Source of the DNA: Phycisphaerales bacterium UBA3158
GTDB lineage: Bacteria; Planctomycetota; Phycisphaerae; Phycisphaerales; SM1A02
Length of the DNA: 8,849 nucleotides
Assembly (NCBI GenBank): GCA_002364555.1
Contig: DEYM01000133.1
Span: forward strand, 1 to 8,849
Reading direction: 5' to 3'
Position 1 is the stretch's first letter; each line of letters begins with the position of its first letter. The position numbers were made by a program, and so were the translations under genes. Under the pieces are notes generated by a model. It searched no databases, was not told the DNA's origin, and saw only the letters and a program-made list of their open reading frames with translations. Positions 1 to 7,126 of the stretch are shown piece after piece.

Positions 1-675
1 ACACCACGTGTCAGCTATCGCGAAACGATCATGGGTCCAGCCGATGCCGTTCGAGGCAAGTTCGTCAAGCAGAGTGGTGGACGCGGTCAGTTCGGAAACG
101 TCGTGATCAATGTCCGTCCAATGACTCCGGAAGAAGCCAAGGATCAGGAAATCGATCTCAAGAACGGCATTGCCTTCCTCGACAAGATCTCCCAGGGAGT
201 CATTCCCCGCGAATACATTCCTTCCGTGGAGGTTGGCGTGCGTTCGGCTTCGGGCTCCGGGATTCTCGGTGGATATCCGATGGTCAACGTCTGCGTCGAA
301 CTGATCGATGGTTCCTATCATGAAGTCGACTCCAGCCAGATCGCATTCGAACAGGCTGGCGCCCTGGCATTCCGCGAGGCATGCACCGAAGCAGGCCTTG
401 CCCTGCTCGAGCCGATCATGAATGTCACCATCACGACACCGGACGAATTCTTCGGTTCACTCACTGGAGACATCGCCAGTCGTCGCGGACAGATCGGTGA
501 TTCGGAGATCCGATCGGGTGTCCGAGTGATCTCCGCACAGGTACCGCTGTCAGAGATGTTCGGCTACACGACCGTCCTTCGAGGCCTCACCCAGGGGCGA
601 GCCAGCAGCACCATGGAACCAGCCAATTACCAGATGATGCCTGCCAAGCTTCGAGATGAAGTCCTGGCTCGCTGA
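1..675 (+). CDS. fusA: Elongation factor G, C-terminal part (5' end outside window)
   Basis: This is the last 224 residues of the ribosomal translocase EF-G, a cytoplasmic GTPase that moves tRNA and mRNA through the ribosome after peptide bond formation. The reading frame is open from base 1, so the gene begins upstream. The GTPase domain and domains II-III are outside the window. What remains starts at the entry to domain IV (VSYRETI, then KQSGGRGQFGNVV near residue 23) and runs through domain IV (GVIPREYIPSVEVG; ILGGYPMV; GSYHEVDSSQIAF) into domain V (LLEPIMNV, GDIASRRG, PLSEMFGYTTVLRGLTQGRAS). The protein ends about where EF-G normally ends. The next gene is ribD, not tuf, so this copy does not show the classical str-operon arrangement downstream. 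A strong intrinsic terminator follows the stop codon. Many bacteria carry EF-G paralogues, and without the GTPase domain I cannot say whether this is the main copy. Confidence 0.95.
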   Translation, partial: TPRVSYRETIMGPADAVRGKFVKQSGGRGQFGNVVINVRPMTPEEAKDQEIDLKNGIAFLDKISQGVIPREYIPSVEVGVRSASGSGILGGYPMVNVCVELIDGSYHEVDSSQIAFEQAGALAFREACTEAGLALLEPIMNVTITTPDEFFGSLTGDIASRRGQIGDSEIRSGVRVISAQVPLSEMFGYTTVLRGLTQGRASSTMEPANYQMMPAKLRDEVLAR

Positions 676-715
676 TATCAATCCATCGCCCCTTCAGGGC
701 ATTGAATGAAACTCC

Positions 716-756
716 AAGCGTGGACCTGTGATAGGGTCCACGCTTGTTTGTTTTAT
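716..756 (+). terminator. Intrinsic (Rho-independent) terminator after fusA
   Basis: A perfect 11-bp stem pairs AAGCGTGGACC (716-726) with GGTCCACGCTT (735-745) around an 8-base loop. The tract GTTTGTTTTAT (746-756) follows directly. Stem, loop and T-rich tail have the standard layout of a factor-independent terminator. It lies 40 bases after the fusA stop and ends only 15 bases before the chosen ribD start. The longer ribD frame starting at 706 would run through it, which argues against that start. Confidence 0.9.
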
Positions 757-771
757 GGAATCATCCCAGCC

Positions 772-1878
772 ATGGCAGATCGTGAAACTGATACCCGGCT
801 ACTGGATCTGGCAGTTCGATCTGCTGCCAGAGGTCATGGCCATGTGGAACCCAATCCAATGGTCGGCTGTGTGATCAGCGATGCCGCCGGAACGATTCTG
901 GCAGCCGCTCATCATGAGAGATTCGGTGAGCCACACGCGGAAGTCCTTGCCATTGCCAAGGCCGGTGCATCCGCCCGCGACGCCATCGTCCATGTGACAC
1001 TGGAACCGTGCAACCATCATGGAAAGACGCCGCCCTGCGTCGATGCGCTCGTCGATGCAGGTGTTCGGGAAGTCGTCATCGGAGCCAGAGATCCCAACCC
1101 ACAGGCCTCCGGTGGAATGGAAAGACTTCGCGAGGCGGGAATCGCGGCTCGTTGCGTGGATCATCCCGGCTCGATGTCGCTGCTCCGGCCGTTTCAAACG
1201 AGGCTCGAGCGAACAAGACCATGGATCACCCTCAAGTGGGCCCAGACACTGGATGGGAACATCGCAACCAGAACCGGTGAGAGCAAGTGGATCAGCAGTC
1301 CACGTAGTCGTCGGATGGTCCATCGTGAGAGAGGGCGCGTCGACGCCATCATGACCGGCATCGGAACCGTGCTGATGGACAACCCGAGATTGACCGCAAG
1401 GGATGTGAGGATCAGACGAATCGCCAAGCGAATCGTCATCGATCGCTCCTTGAAGACGCCTCTGGACGGCGAACTCGTACGGACCATCGGGAAGGCTCCA
1501 CTTCTGATCGTGACCGAACGAACCGAGCTGGAAACGGAGAAGGCCAGCATGCTCAAGTCGCATGGTGTCCATCTGATGGGACGAGACTCGATCGAAGGCC
1601 GATTCGATCTACCGTCGCTGTTCAACGATCTCCATCTCGAACATGACATCTCGACCGTTCTCGTGGAAGCCGGAACTGGACTGATGAGCAGCCTCCTGAG
1701 ATCCAACTGCGTCGATGAACTGGCCATCTTCACAGCCCCAAGAACAATGGAGGACCCAGAGGGCTATCCGCCTCTGGATCCGGATCTGATGGAGAAGATG
1801 GCGTCGACTCTCGATTCATGTGGCAGAAGCTATCGTCGGGAACAGGATCAGCTGGTCCTGTGCGAAGTCGGCGTCTGA
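772..1878 (+). CDS. ribD: Bifunctional riboflavin biosynthesis protein RibD (pyrimidine deaminase / uracil reductase)
   Basis: This 368-residue protein carries out two consecutive steps of riboflavin synthesis: deamination of the 2,5-diaminopyrimidine intermediate, then NADPH-dependent reduction of its ribosyl side chain. The N-terminal cytidine-deaminase-like domain (about 1-145) has EPNPMVGCVI (26-35), the zinc ligand and catalytic acid H55-A-E57, and Cys80 and Cys89 in LEPCNHHGKTPPC. ARDPNP (105-110) is also typical. The C-terminal dihydrofolate-reductase-like domain (about 149-368) has LKWAQTLDGNIA, GESKWISS (169-176), MTGIGTVLMDNPRLT (194-208) and VLVEAGTGL (297-305), the last in the place of the usual VEGG segment. 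The frame is open back to ATG 706, but that start would translate the fusA terminator. ATG 772 gives the normal family length, although no good Shine-Dalgarno precedes it. No other rib genes are nearby, and the 96 bases after fusA are too short for an FMN riboswitch. Confidence 0.95.
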   Translation: MADRETDTRLLDLAVRSAARGHGHVEPNPMVGCVISDAAGTILAAAHHERFGEPHAEVLAIAKAGASARDAIVHVTLEPCNHHGKTPPCVDALVDAGVREVVIGARDPNPQASGGMERLREAGIAARCVDHPGSMSLLRPFQTRLERTRPWITLKWAQTLDGNIATRTGESKWISSPRSRRMVHRERGRVDAIMTGIGTVLMDNPRLTARDVRIRRIAKRIVIDRSLKTPLDGELVRTIGKAPLLIVTERTELETEKASMLKSHGVHLMGRDSIEGRFDLPSLFNDLHLEHDISTVLVEAGTGLMSSLLRSNCVDELAIFTAPRTMEDPEGYPPLDPDLMEKMASTLDSCGRSYRREQDQLVLCEVGV

Positions 1879-1882
1879 TCGA

Positions 1883-3226
1883 TCAGGGCGACTGTCGTCG
1901 CAGACCCCAATCCCTCTCGACGAGCGGGACGTTCAGCAAGGTCGGGTGAATCCTGATCACACCATCGCCATTCTCCAGCCCCCATCGAAGTCCATCCTCC
2001 GGAGTCTCACGGAGTACCCGAACGGTATCCAGGGGTCTCTGGTCGTACCCCACCAGCGTGATGGTGCCTACTTCGAGATTGCGAGGATACTCGTCCATGA
2101 TGGCGACTTCGGAACCGGGAATATCCGTCAGGAGCTCGATCAGTGCCTCCACTCGATCCGCAGGGACCTCGACATCATCATGGGATGTGGCCAACCAGCG
2201 ATCGAGATCTCGCTCGAGTGCGATCTCCTGTCCGGGCGAGCGAATGATGATGGATTTCACGCTCGAGGACGAGATGCCGGTTGCTCTGGGGTCCACGAGA
2301 CGGATGGGATCCTCGAGAATGGCGGCCAGGATCCTGGCCTCTATCCTCATGACCGATGGGATACCCTCGATCATGGCGTATCTGTCCTGGGTTCTGCCAC
2401 CGACACGATCACCGATCATGAGCTTTCGCGAGCGACCATCCTTCTCGACGATCTCGACCAGGGCCAGAGGATCATCCAGACCGAATGCGGACAGTGACTC
2501 CGGTTGATCAAGCATCACGCCCATCGCGTTGGCCCGGGCCAGTTCAACCACGTAGGTGCCCATGGCCTCCTCGTCCGTTCGCGTCTTCATGGGCGACTCG
2601 AATGTCCATTTGCGACCGGATCGCTCCAGAACCAGTTCCTGATCACCCACCACTCTTCTGATGCGGCGTCCCTCGATGTCGAAGCCCGGGAAGAGCAGAG
2701 GTTCACGCCATGTGGTCGGATCCGAATCCAGTACGGAGGAATGAAGCGACTGGTTGATCACCAGCACGACGGGATCATCATCCAGCTGCAGATAGCCGCG
2801 ACCGGCCACGCCACGTCTTCCGAATCGGAATCCACGACTTCCTCCATCCCAGCCAAAGGTCATCATGGCCTCGGGAGAATCGAGATTGAGGGATTCAAGT
2901 GACAGATCATCGTTGGGAACGAAACGATCGACAACCTGCAGATCAACGGCACGCTCCGCGACAGCCATCAGATTGCGTCCCTCGATCGGTGCCCTGAAGG
3001 GCTCCAGCTGCCACCACTCGTCTCCTTCACGGGCGAACAGCCAGTGTTCATCTCCACGCGTCAGTTCGATTCTGTTGAACTCGGGGATCGGGAAGGTCTC
3101 CCGATCAAGAAGCGGGCCACTCAGGCCGGCTTTGGGCGAGTCGTCTGCAAGGTCCATGCTCAGGAATGCGACTGCACCCAGAACAACGGCCATCACCACC
3201 ATCATCATGGTTTCTTTCCAGGCCAT
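1883..3226 (-). CDS. DUF4340 domain protein, membrane-anchored partner of a Gld-like ABC exporter
   Basis: A 447-residue protein of the DUF4340 type, usually found next to GldG-like genes; its molecular role is not established. A short cytoplasmic end is followed by one hydrophobic helix (about 7-23, MMMVVMAVVLGAVAFL), so the rest is predicted to lie outside the cytoplasmic membrane. I see a repeated module. Strand-rich segments with a Trp-containing hairpin and a helix lie at about 50-104, 186-243 and 322-377. They are followed by LNLDSPEA (113-120), FGLDDPLA (248-255) with KLMIGD (268-273), and a weaker third copy near 383-425. It is the last gene of the four-gene operon, starting one base past the stop of the GldG-like gene. 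A GAGG (3237-3240 on the reverse strand) sits 10 bases before the ATG. It ends four bases from the convergent ribD, with no terminator between. Clustered Met codons leave a few residues of doubt about the start. Confidence 0.85.
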   Translation of the reverse strand: MAWKETMMMVVMAVVLGAVAFLSMDLADDSPKAGLSGPLLDRETFPIPEFNRIELTRGDEHWLFAREGDEWWQLEPFRAPIEGRNLMAVAERAVDLQVVDRFVPNDDLSLESLNLDSPEAMMTFGWDGGSRGFRFGRRGVAGRGYLQLDDDPVVLVINQSLHSSVLDSDPTTWREPLLFPGFDIEGRRIRRVVGDQELVLERSGRKWTFESPMKTRTDEEAMGTYVVELARANAMGVMLDQPESLSAFGLDDPLALVEIVEKDGRSRKLMIGDRVGGRTQDRYAMIEGIPSVMRIEARILAAILEDPIRLVDPRATGISSSSVKSIIIRSPGQEIALERDLDRWLATSHDDVEVPADRVEALIELLTDIPGSEVAIMDEYPRNLEVGTITLVGYDQRPLDTVRVLRETPEDGLRWGLENGDGVIRIHPTLLNVPLVERDWGLRRQSP

Positions 3227-3227
3227 G

Positions 3228-5240
3228 TCAGCTACGCCTCACGATCCAGACACCAATCCCGACCACTGCGATGACGCCGGGAATACCCAGCAGGAGAATC
3301 CACGACCAGACGCTGCGAGTTCCATCTGAAATACTGCCCAATCTGGCCACTTCCTGACTCAAGGGTCCCGGTGCGATGCGTTCATCCAGTCCACAGAGCC
3401 AGGAGGCACCGGAAAGCAGCAGTTCGTGATTACCCGGATAGAGCAGTGCATATCGCTCACCTCCGGCGGGCATGACCATGTCCGCCACGTAGTTGAGCAT
3501 CCATCCTCCGGATCCGACGACCAGGACACGTTGCCGGCTGCCATCCAGTGGCGAGTTTCGTTCAACGAGACCCACCAGTGGAATCGGTTCACTCTGAGCA
3601 GGCTGATCATCCCTCGCCGCAACCTGTTCCTGCCGAGGCGACCATTCCGATTCGATCCATCTTCGATCCGAAGGTGGAACGGTCGCGATCAGCTCGACGA
3701 TCGATGGCGTGGCGGCCGTATCTCGTGCCAGCGGAACGGCCAGTGGCAATGCCAGTGATTGACCATGCAGTGCCGCCGCGATTGGATTCGGTTCCGTGAA
3801 CTCCGTGAGAACCTGAACCATCTGGACCTGCATCTCTCCATCGGCGCCTCGTGAGGATTCACAAAGAACCTCACCGGAGCGGACATCGATCCCAAGTGGG
3901 CTGACGAGTTGCGACCACGGATCACGCTGTCCATAGCGTGGCAGGAGGCTCGGATACAGACTCAGAAGAACGGATTCCCCCTGCGCAATCAGATCCGAGG
4001 TGACACTCAACAGCTTCTGCTCCCCTTCGGAGGGCTTCAATCCTGTTCGACGAGCCGGTGCAACGATGATCCAGCAGACGGGAGAGTCCGCTGTGACGAG
4101 TGGCTTGTCGTCTGTCGAAACCGACCATTCGAGTACATCCATCCTGGCCGCTTCCAGCATGGCGGTGGCACCTGAAACATCTATGTTCTGCGAATCCTTC
4201 TGCAGGATCGAAGACTCTCTGTCATGGACGAATATCACAACGGGCTCGAGCCCATCCACCAGTGATCGAATGGCGGCCGAGAGCAGTTGTTCACCACGGA
4301 ATCGCCGATCGAACGTGACCCGCTCGCTTGAACCCGTGACCATCCCCGAGAACAACTGACCAGCGGGTACCACCGCCGCCCGATCCGGGCTGAGAATGAT
4401 GGCTGCCTCGCCTGACTGGAGATGCCGACTGATCAGTGACAGTTCCATCTCGGGAAGTCTCTTGAGTCTGTCGGCTGCAATGGAGAGTCTGGAGGCTTCT
4501 ACAAGACAATCCTCGCTCAATGCCGCCGCCTTGACGTCGCCGACGTTCTCGAGCATTCGAGCCGTGTCATCGAGCTCCTCCGCCCACTGCGTGAGTCCCT
4601 GCATGAGAATGGCCGAAGCTCTGACGAAGTCCGGCAATGGACGAGCGTCATCGACTCGCAGCGTCTTCTCGACCTCCTTGAGCACCAGTTTTCCCTGGCC
4701 GGCAAGTAGCGAGAGGGCACCTGCTCGAGTCGACAGATCCGCTGCTGTCGAATCCGAAGTCGTGGCGCTGATGTCTCCCATGTTGCCCGCGTTGTCAGCC
4801 GCAAATTGAATCAACTGGGAGAACTCCCCCATCGCCGTCGATACGGCGGTTTCATAGAGATCTATCTCATCGCGATATCTGGCCTGAAGTTCCAGCAGCA
4901 GACTCTCGTAGTTCCGCAGGGATTCCGGCCTAGTGGGATCGATCCTCTGTACCTCGAGCACATCATTGGTCTGATTGAATCTCGACAGGACTTCATCGAC
5001 CTGTCTGACTGTGGCCGGATCCGCCTGGGACTCGACAAGCACGATCGCCACCCGCCACTGGCCTTCCAGATCCTCCAGAAGATCGGTTGTCTGCTTGCTG
5101 AGGGAATACGACCGTGACTTGGTCGCATCGAATCGCCATCTGAGATCGGGACTGTTGGCGATGATCGAAACAGCCACCGTGGAGACGATGGCCCCGAGCA
5201 TGAACAGGATGGTCGAGATGATCGCGGAACGACCCGTCAT
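3228..5240 (-). CDS. GldG-like ABC transporter auxiliary protein
   Basis: A 670-residue protein of the GldG / ABC-transporter-auxiliary family, the large extracytoplasmic partner of GldF-like permeases. A transmembrane helix lies at about residues 6-27 and a second at about 644-665, with a very short RRS tail, so nearly all of the protein is extracytoplasmic. Family features are SYSLSKQTTDLL (44-55), a Rossmann-like start (WRVAIVLV), PVVIFVHDRES in the place where family members commonly carry a G-H-G-E-like motif, VLLSLYPSLL, and NHELLLSGASWLCGLDERI near the end. About 170 helical residues (104-277) interrupt the N-terminal domain. I start at ATG 5240, which shares one base with the permease stop (TGATG) and has GGAG nine bases upstream. 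A TTG at 5243 is also in frame. The family call is firm. Gliding itself cannot be inferred, because such genes are widespread in non-gliding bacteria. Confidence 0.85.
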   Translation of the reverse strand: MTGRSAIISTILFMLGAIVSTVAVSIIANSPDLRWRFDATKSRSYSLSKQTTDLLEDLEGQWRVAIVLVESQADPATVRQVDEVLSRFNQTNDVLEVQRIDPTRPESLRNYESLLLELQARYRDEIDLYETAVSTAMGEFSQLIQFAADNAGNMGDISATTSDSTAADLSTRAGALSLLAGQGKLVLKEVEKTLRVDDARPLPDFVRASAILMQGLTQWAEELDDTARMLENVGDVKAAALSEDCLVEASRLSIAADRLKRLPEMELSLISRHLQSGEAAIILSPDRAAVVPAGQLFSGMVTGSSERVTFDRRFRGEQLLSAAIRSLVDGLEPVVIFVHDRESSILQKDSQNIDVSGATAMLEAARMDVLEWSVSTDDKPLVTADSPVCWIIVAPARRTGLKPSEGEQKLLSVTSDLIAQGESVLLSLYPSLLPRYGQRDPWSQLVSPLGIDVRSGEVLCESSRGADGEMQVQMVQVLTEFTEPNPIAAALHGQSLALPLAVPLARDTAATPSIVELIATVPPSDRRWIESEWSPRQEQVAARDDQPAQSEPIPLVGLVERNSPLDGSRQRVLVVGSGGWMLNYVADMVMPAGGERYALLYPGNHELLLSGASWLCGLDERIAPGPLSQEVARLGSISDGTRSVWSWILLLGIPGVIAVVGIGVWIVRRS

Positions 5241-5953
5241 CAACGTCTTCTCCCTAATTCAAGAATCGCCGTGGAGATCATCAGAAACATGAGGATTCCA
5301 GCCAGGAAGTAGATGATGTTGGCCGTGTCTATCAATCCAGACGTGAAGTCCTGCAGACGACTGTAGGGTTCGATGGCAAACAGGATGTCTGCCAGTCCCG
5401 GACCCAGAAGGTCCGCCCCAACACGAGCAAGTCCCACCAGAATCCAGAAGAACACGGTCAGAAGAAAGGCGATCGTCTGGGAGCCCGCGATCGTGGAAGC
5501 GACTATCCCGCTGGCCAGATACAAGCCCCCCACACAGGCGACGCCGAGGTAGCCGCTGAATATCTCACCCGGATCGGGGCGGCCATAGACCTCCAGAAGC
5601 ACGACACAGGGCATCGTCAGCAGCAGCAGCACGATGAGAAAACCGAACGACGCGATGTACTTTCCGGCAACGATCCCCCACATGCTCGGAGGTGCCGCCA
5701 CCAGCAGCTCCCATGTACCCTGCCGACGTTCCTCGCAGATGCTTCTCATCGTCAGGGCAGGACAGATGAACAGCAGCAGCAAGGCATCGAAATCGAGCAG
5801 AGTGCTCATGCTGGCGGGCTGGCCCGGCAGGAAGACCTGTCTCATGAAGACGATTCCGGATATCAGAGCGAACAAGGCGGCAACGACATAGCCCGAAGGC
5901 GAATAGAACAGCGCCCGAAAGTCACGTTGCGCGATGGTCAGCAACCCTCTCAT
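5240..5953 (-). CDS. ABC-2 type permease, GldF-like
   Basis: A 237-residue integral membrane protein that should form the transport channel for the ATPase encoded just upstream. Six hydrophobic segments are visible, roughly at 21-40, 55-70, 98-122, 133-155, 160-180 and 210-230. A typical N-terminus precedes them (MRGLLTIAQRDFRALFYSP). The cytoplasmic coupling segment after the second helix, PALTMRSICEERRQGTWELL (65-84), is close to the P-x-x-T-M-R-x-x-x-E-E-R-x-x-G-T-x-E-L-L pattern of GldF and related ABC-2 permeases. It has no large external domain, which fits the need for separate extracytoplasmic partners in the next two genes. The start overlaps the ATPase stop by four bases (ATGA), and GGAG lies at 5962-5965 on the reverse strand, eight bases upstream. 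The stop overlaps the next start. Substrate unknown. Confidence 0.9.
   Translation of the reverse strand: MRGLLTIAQRDFRALFYSPSGYVVAALFALISGIVFMRQVFLPGQPASMSTLLDFDALLLLFICPALTMRSICEERRQGTWELLVAAPPSMWGIVAGKYIASFGFLIVLLLLTMPCVVLLEVYGRPDPGEIFSGYLGVACVGGLYLASGIVASTIAGSQTIAFLLTVFFWILVGLARVGADLLGPGLADILFAIEPYSRLQDFTSGLIDTANIIYFLAGILMFLMISTAILELGRRR
5250..5253 (-). promoter_or_regulatory. Shine-Dalgarno site of the GldG-like gene
   Basis: GGAG on the minus strand lies inside the last codons of the permease, nine bases before ATG 5240. Its spacing favours the ATG over the in-frame TTG three bases earlier, and it supports translation of both genes from one message. Confidence 0.5.
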
Positions 5954-6891
5954 GCGGTTCGCTCCACGCGTTCGACTTCGGAGTTCGCCAGAAGCGAACG
6001 AAACACCTCCTCGAGACCGTGAAGCCGCGAGTGCATTTCACGAACCTGGCCACCCTTTGAAACGATCGAGGCAACGATCGAGGACCGGGGATCCCGACCT
6101 GGCTCGAATTCGACCACAAGTCGCCTCCATGACCCCTCCTGGGAACGTCGCTGAACTCTGGTGACGCCAGCGACAGCCAGAATCAGCTGATCGGCTGTTT
6201 CCAGATCCGTTTCCAGATCACAACAGGAAACAGCACCACCGCGAATCTCCTCTATCGAACCACTTGTGAGAATCTTCCCGCCCGCGATCATGACGATCGA
6301 ATCGCAGACCGCTTCCACTTCCGGAAGAATATGGGTCGAGAGAAGTATGGCTCGATCCCGGGCAAGTGATCTGATCAGGGATCGAATCATGTCGATCTGA
6401 GTTGGATCCAGCCCCGATGTCGGCTCATCGAGTATCAGGACCTTCGGGTCATGCAGAAGCGCGGCAGCAAGTGCCACACGCTGCCGGTAGCCCTTTGACA
6501 ACTGGCCAACGATTCTCCCATGCACCTTTTCCAGCCCGCATTGATCGACGACTCGATCGATCGAGGTCCTGGGGGTGGAAACGCCATACAGATCCGAACG
6601 GAATCGAAGATATTCACGCACTCTCATCTCCGGATACACCGGTGCGGATTCCGGAAGGTATCCAACGAGCTCCCTGGCACGCTCAGGATGAGTCGTGACA
6701 TCGATATCGTGTATCCAGGCGTGCCCGCTTGATGGGGTCAGAACACCACAGAGCATCCGCATCGTGGTCGTCTTGCCCGCGCCATTGGGGCCTAGAAAAC
6801 CGGTCACGCTCCCCTTGGAGACCTCGAGATTGACCCGATCGACCGCCAAAAGGTCACCAAACCGCCTTGTCAGATCTTCAGCTCGGATCAT
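5950..6891 (-). CDS. ABC transporter ATP-binding protein, GldA-like
   Basis: A 313-residue cytoplasmic ATPase that should power the permease encoded immediately downstream. All nucleotide-binding motifs are intact: Walker A GPNGAGKT (34-41), signature LSKGY (131-135), Walker B VLILDE (151-156), D-loop SGLD (159-162) and switch histidine His187 in LLSTHILPEVE. The Q-loop position has YLPE (78-81), as is usual in the GldA and ABC-2 drug-export group rather than the common Gln. Residues after about 215 form an alpha/beta extension of the DUF4162 kind found in this group (for example VVEFEPG and REMHSRLHGLEEVFRSLL). It is the first gene of the operon and overlaps the permease start by ATGA. No clear Shine-Dalgarno is seen before ATG 6891. 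The ABC-2 exporter assignment is firm; calling it GldA rests on the GldF- and GldG-like neighbours. Confidence 0.93.
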   Translation of the reverse strand: MIRAEDLTRRFGDLLAVDRVNLEVSKGSVTGFLGPNGAGKTTTMRMLCGVLTPSSGHAWIHDIDVTTHPERARELVGYLPESAPVYPEMRVREYLRFRSDLYGVSTPRTSIDRVVDQCGLEKVHGRIVGQLSKGYRQRVALAAALLHDPKVLILDEPTSGLDPTQIDMIRSLIRSLARDRAILLSTHILPEVEAVCDSIVMIAGGKILTSGSIEEIRGGAVSCCDLETDLETADQLILAVAGVTRVQRRSQEGSWRRLVVEFEPGRDPRSSIVASIVSKGGQVREMHSRLHGLEEVFRSLLANSEVERVERTA

Positions 6892-7063
6892 CGAACGCTT
6901 TCGTGGAATGGAACTTGAAGGGGTCGAATCATCAGATGTTGTTCTCGGATCGTCTTTTTGATGACAAATGAGGATTCATGGACTTGTTTGCCGATTGTAA
7001 AGGCATCCTTGGGATCCGGTCGATCCCGCTGCACGGATGGTACTGATGGTAACCGGTATACAG

Positions 7064-7092
7064 AACTTGCCGTCGGTCGGAAAAGGTATAGG
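7064..7092 (+). promoter_or_regulatory. Weak sigma70-like promoter candidate for the receiver gene
   Basis: AACTTG (7064-7069) and TATAGG (7087-7092) are separated by 17 bases. Transcription would begin near 7099, giving a leader of about 28 bases before ATG 7127. The -10 box is fair and the -35 box poor, so this is only a candidate. Confidence 0.25.
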
Positions 7093-7114
7093 CTTCCAGT
7101 AGGAAGCACGTTTC

Positions 7115-7120
7115 AGGGGG
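7115..7120 (+). promoter_or_regulatory. Shine-Dalgarno site deciding the start of the receiver gene
   Basis: AGGGGG lies six bases before ATG 7127. Later in-frame ATGs (7172, 7214) have no well-spaced site; the GAGGG before 7172 is only one base from the start codon. Confidence 0.45.
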
Positions 7121-7126
7121 CTGCCA

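Larger units (their letters stand above)
6892..7126. other. Divergent intergenic region with small inverted and direct repeats
   Basis: These 235 bases lie between the starts of the ABC operon (minus) and the receiver gene (plus), so both promoters should be here. I find no convincing minus-strand promoter. Visible structure: an inverted repeat GGGATC/GATCCC (7011-7016 and 7022-7027, 5-base loop); a direct repeat GATGGTA at 7036-7042 and 7045-7051; GGTATA twice, exactly 30 bases apart (7055-7060 and 7085-7090); and a hairpin GCTTCC-AGTA-GGAAGC (7092-7107). No known riboswitch is recognised. Small frames crossing this region do not look coding. Confidence 0.6.

Noticed and set aside
676..771. 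Possible FMN riboswitch upstream of ribD
   Set aside because: The gap is 96 bases and mostly taken up by a simple terminator hairpin; an FMN element is longer and its conserved segments are absent.
706..771. N-terminal extension of ribD from ATG 706
   Set aside because: It would translate the fusA terminator stem and tail, matches nothing in RibD proteins, and makes the protein longer than normal.
799..1572. A 257-codon open frame on the minus strand, opposite ribD
   Set aside because: It lies entirely antisense to a clearly recognised ribD; its translation has no recognisable domain and an unnatural composition, so it is a shadow of a biased gene.
1194..1733. A 179-codon minus-strand frame opposite the ribD reductase domain
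   Set aside because: Ser/Arg-rich antisense translation without family features; conserved RibD motifs occupy the other strand.
3191..3208. CAT CAC CAC CAT CAT CAT on the plus strand, resembling a hexahistidine vector tag
   Set aside because: It is the complement of the Met/Val run (MMMVVM) in the signal-anchor of the DUF4340 protein, in the expected place of an intact gene; no other vector sequence is present.
1820..3357. Several plus-strand frames of 60-225 codons opposite the DUF4340 and GldG-like genes
   Set aside because: They are antisense or frame shadows of well-supported minus-strand genes, with Ser/Arg-rich composition and no domain signal.
6888..7109. A 73-codon minus-strand frame (GTG start) ending with an ATGA overlap at the ABC ATPase start, containing a possible 14-residue leader peptide from ATG 6932
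   Set aside because: The ATGA overlap is automatic because the ATPase begins ATG ATC. No Shine-Dalgarno is seen, codons include rare CTA and TTA, and the translation resembles nothing known.
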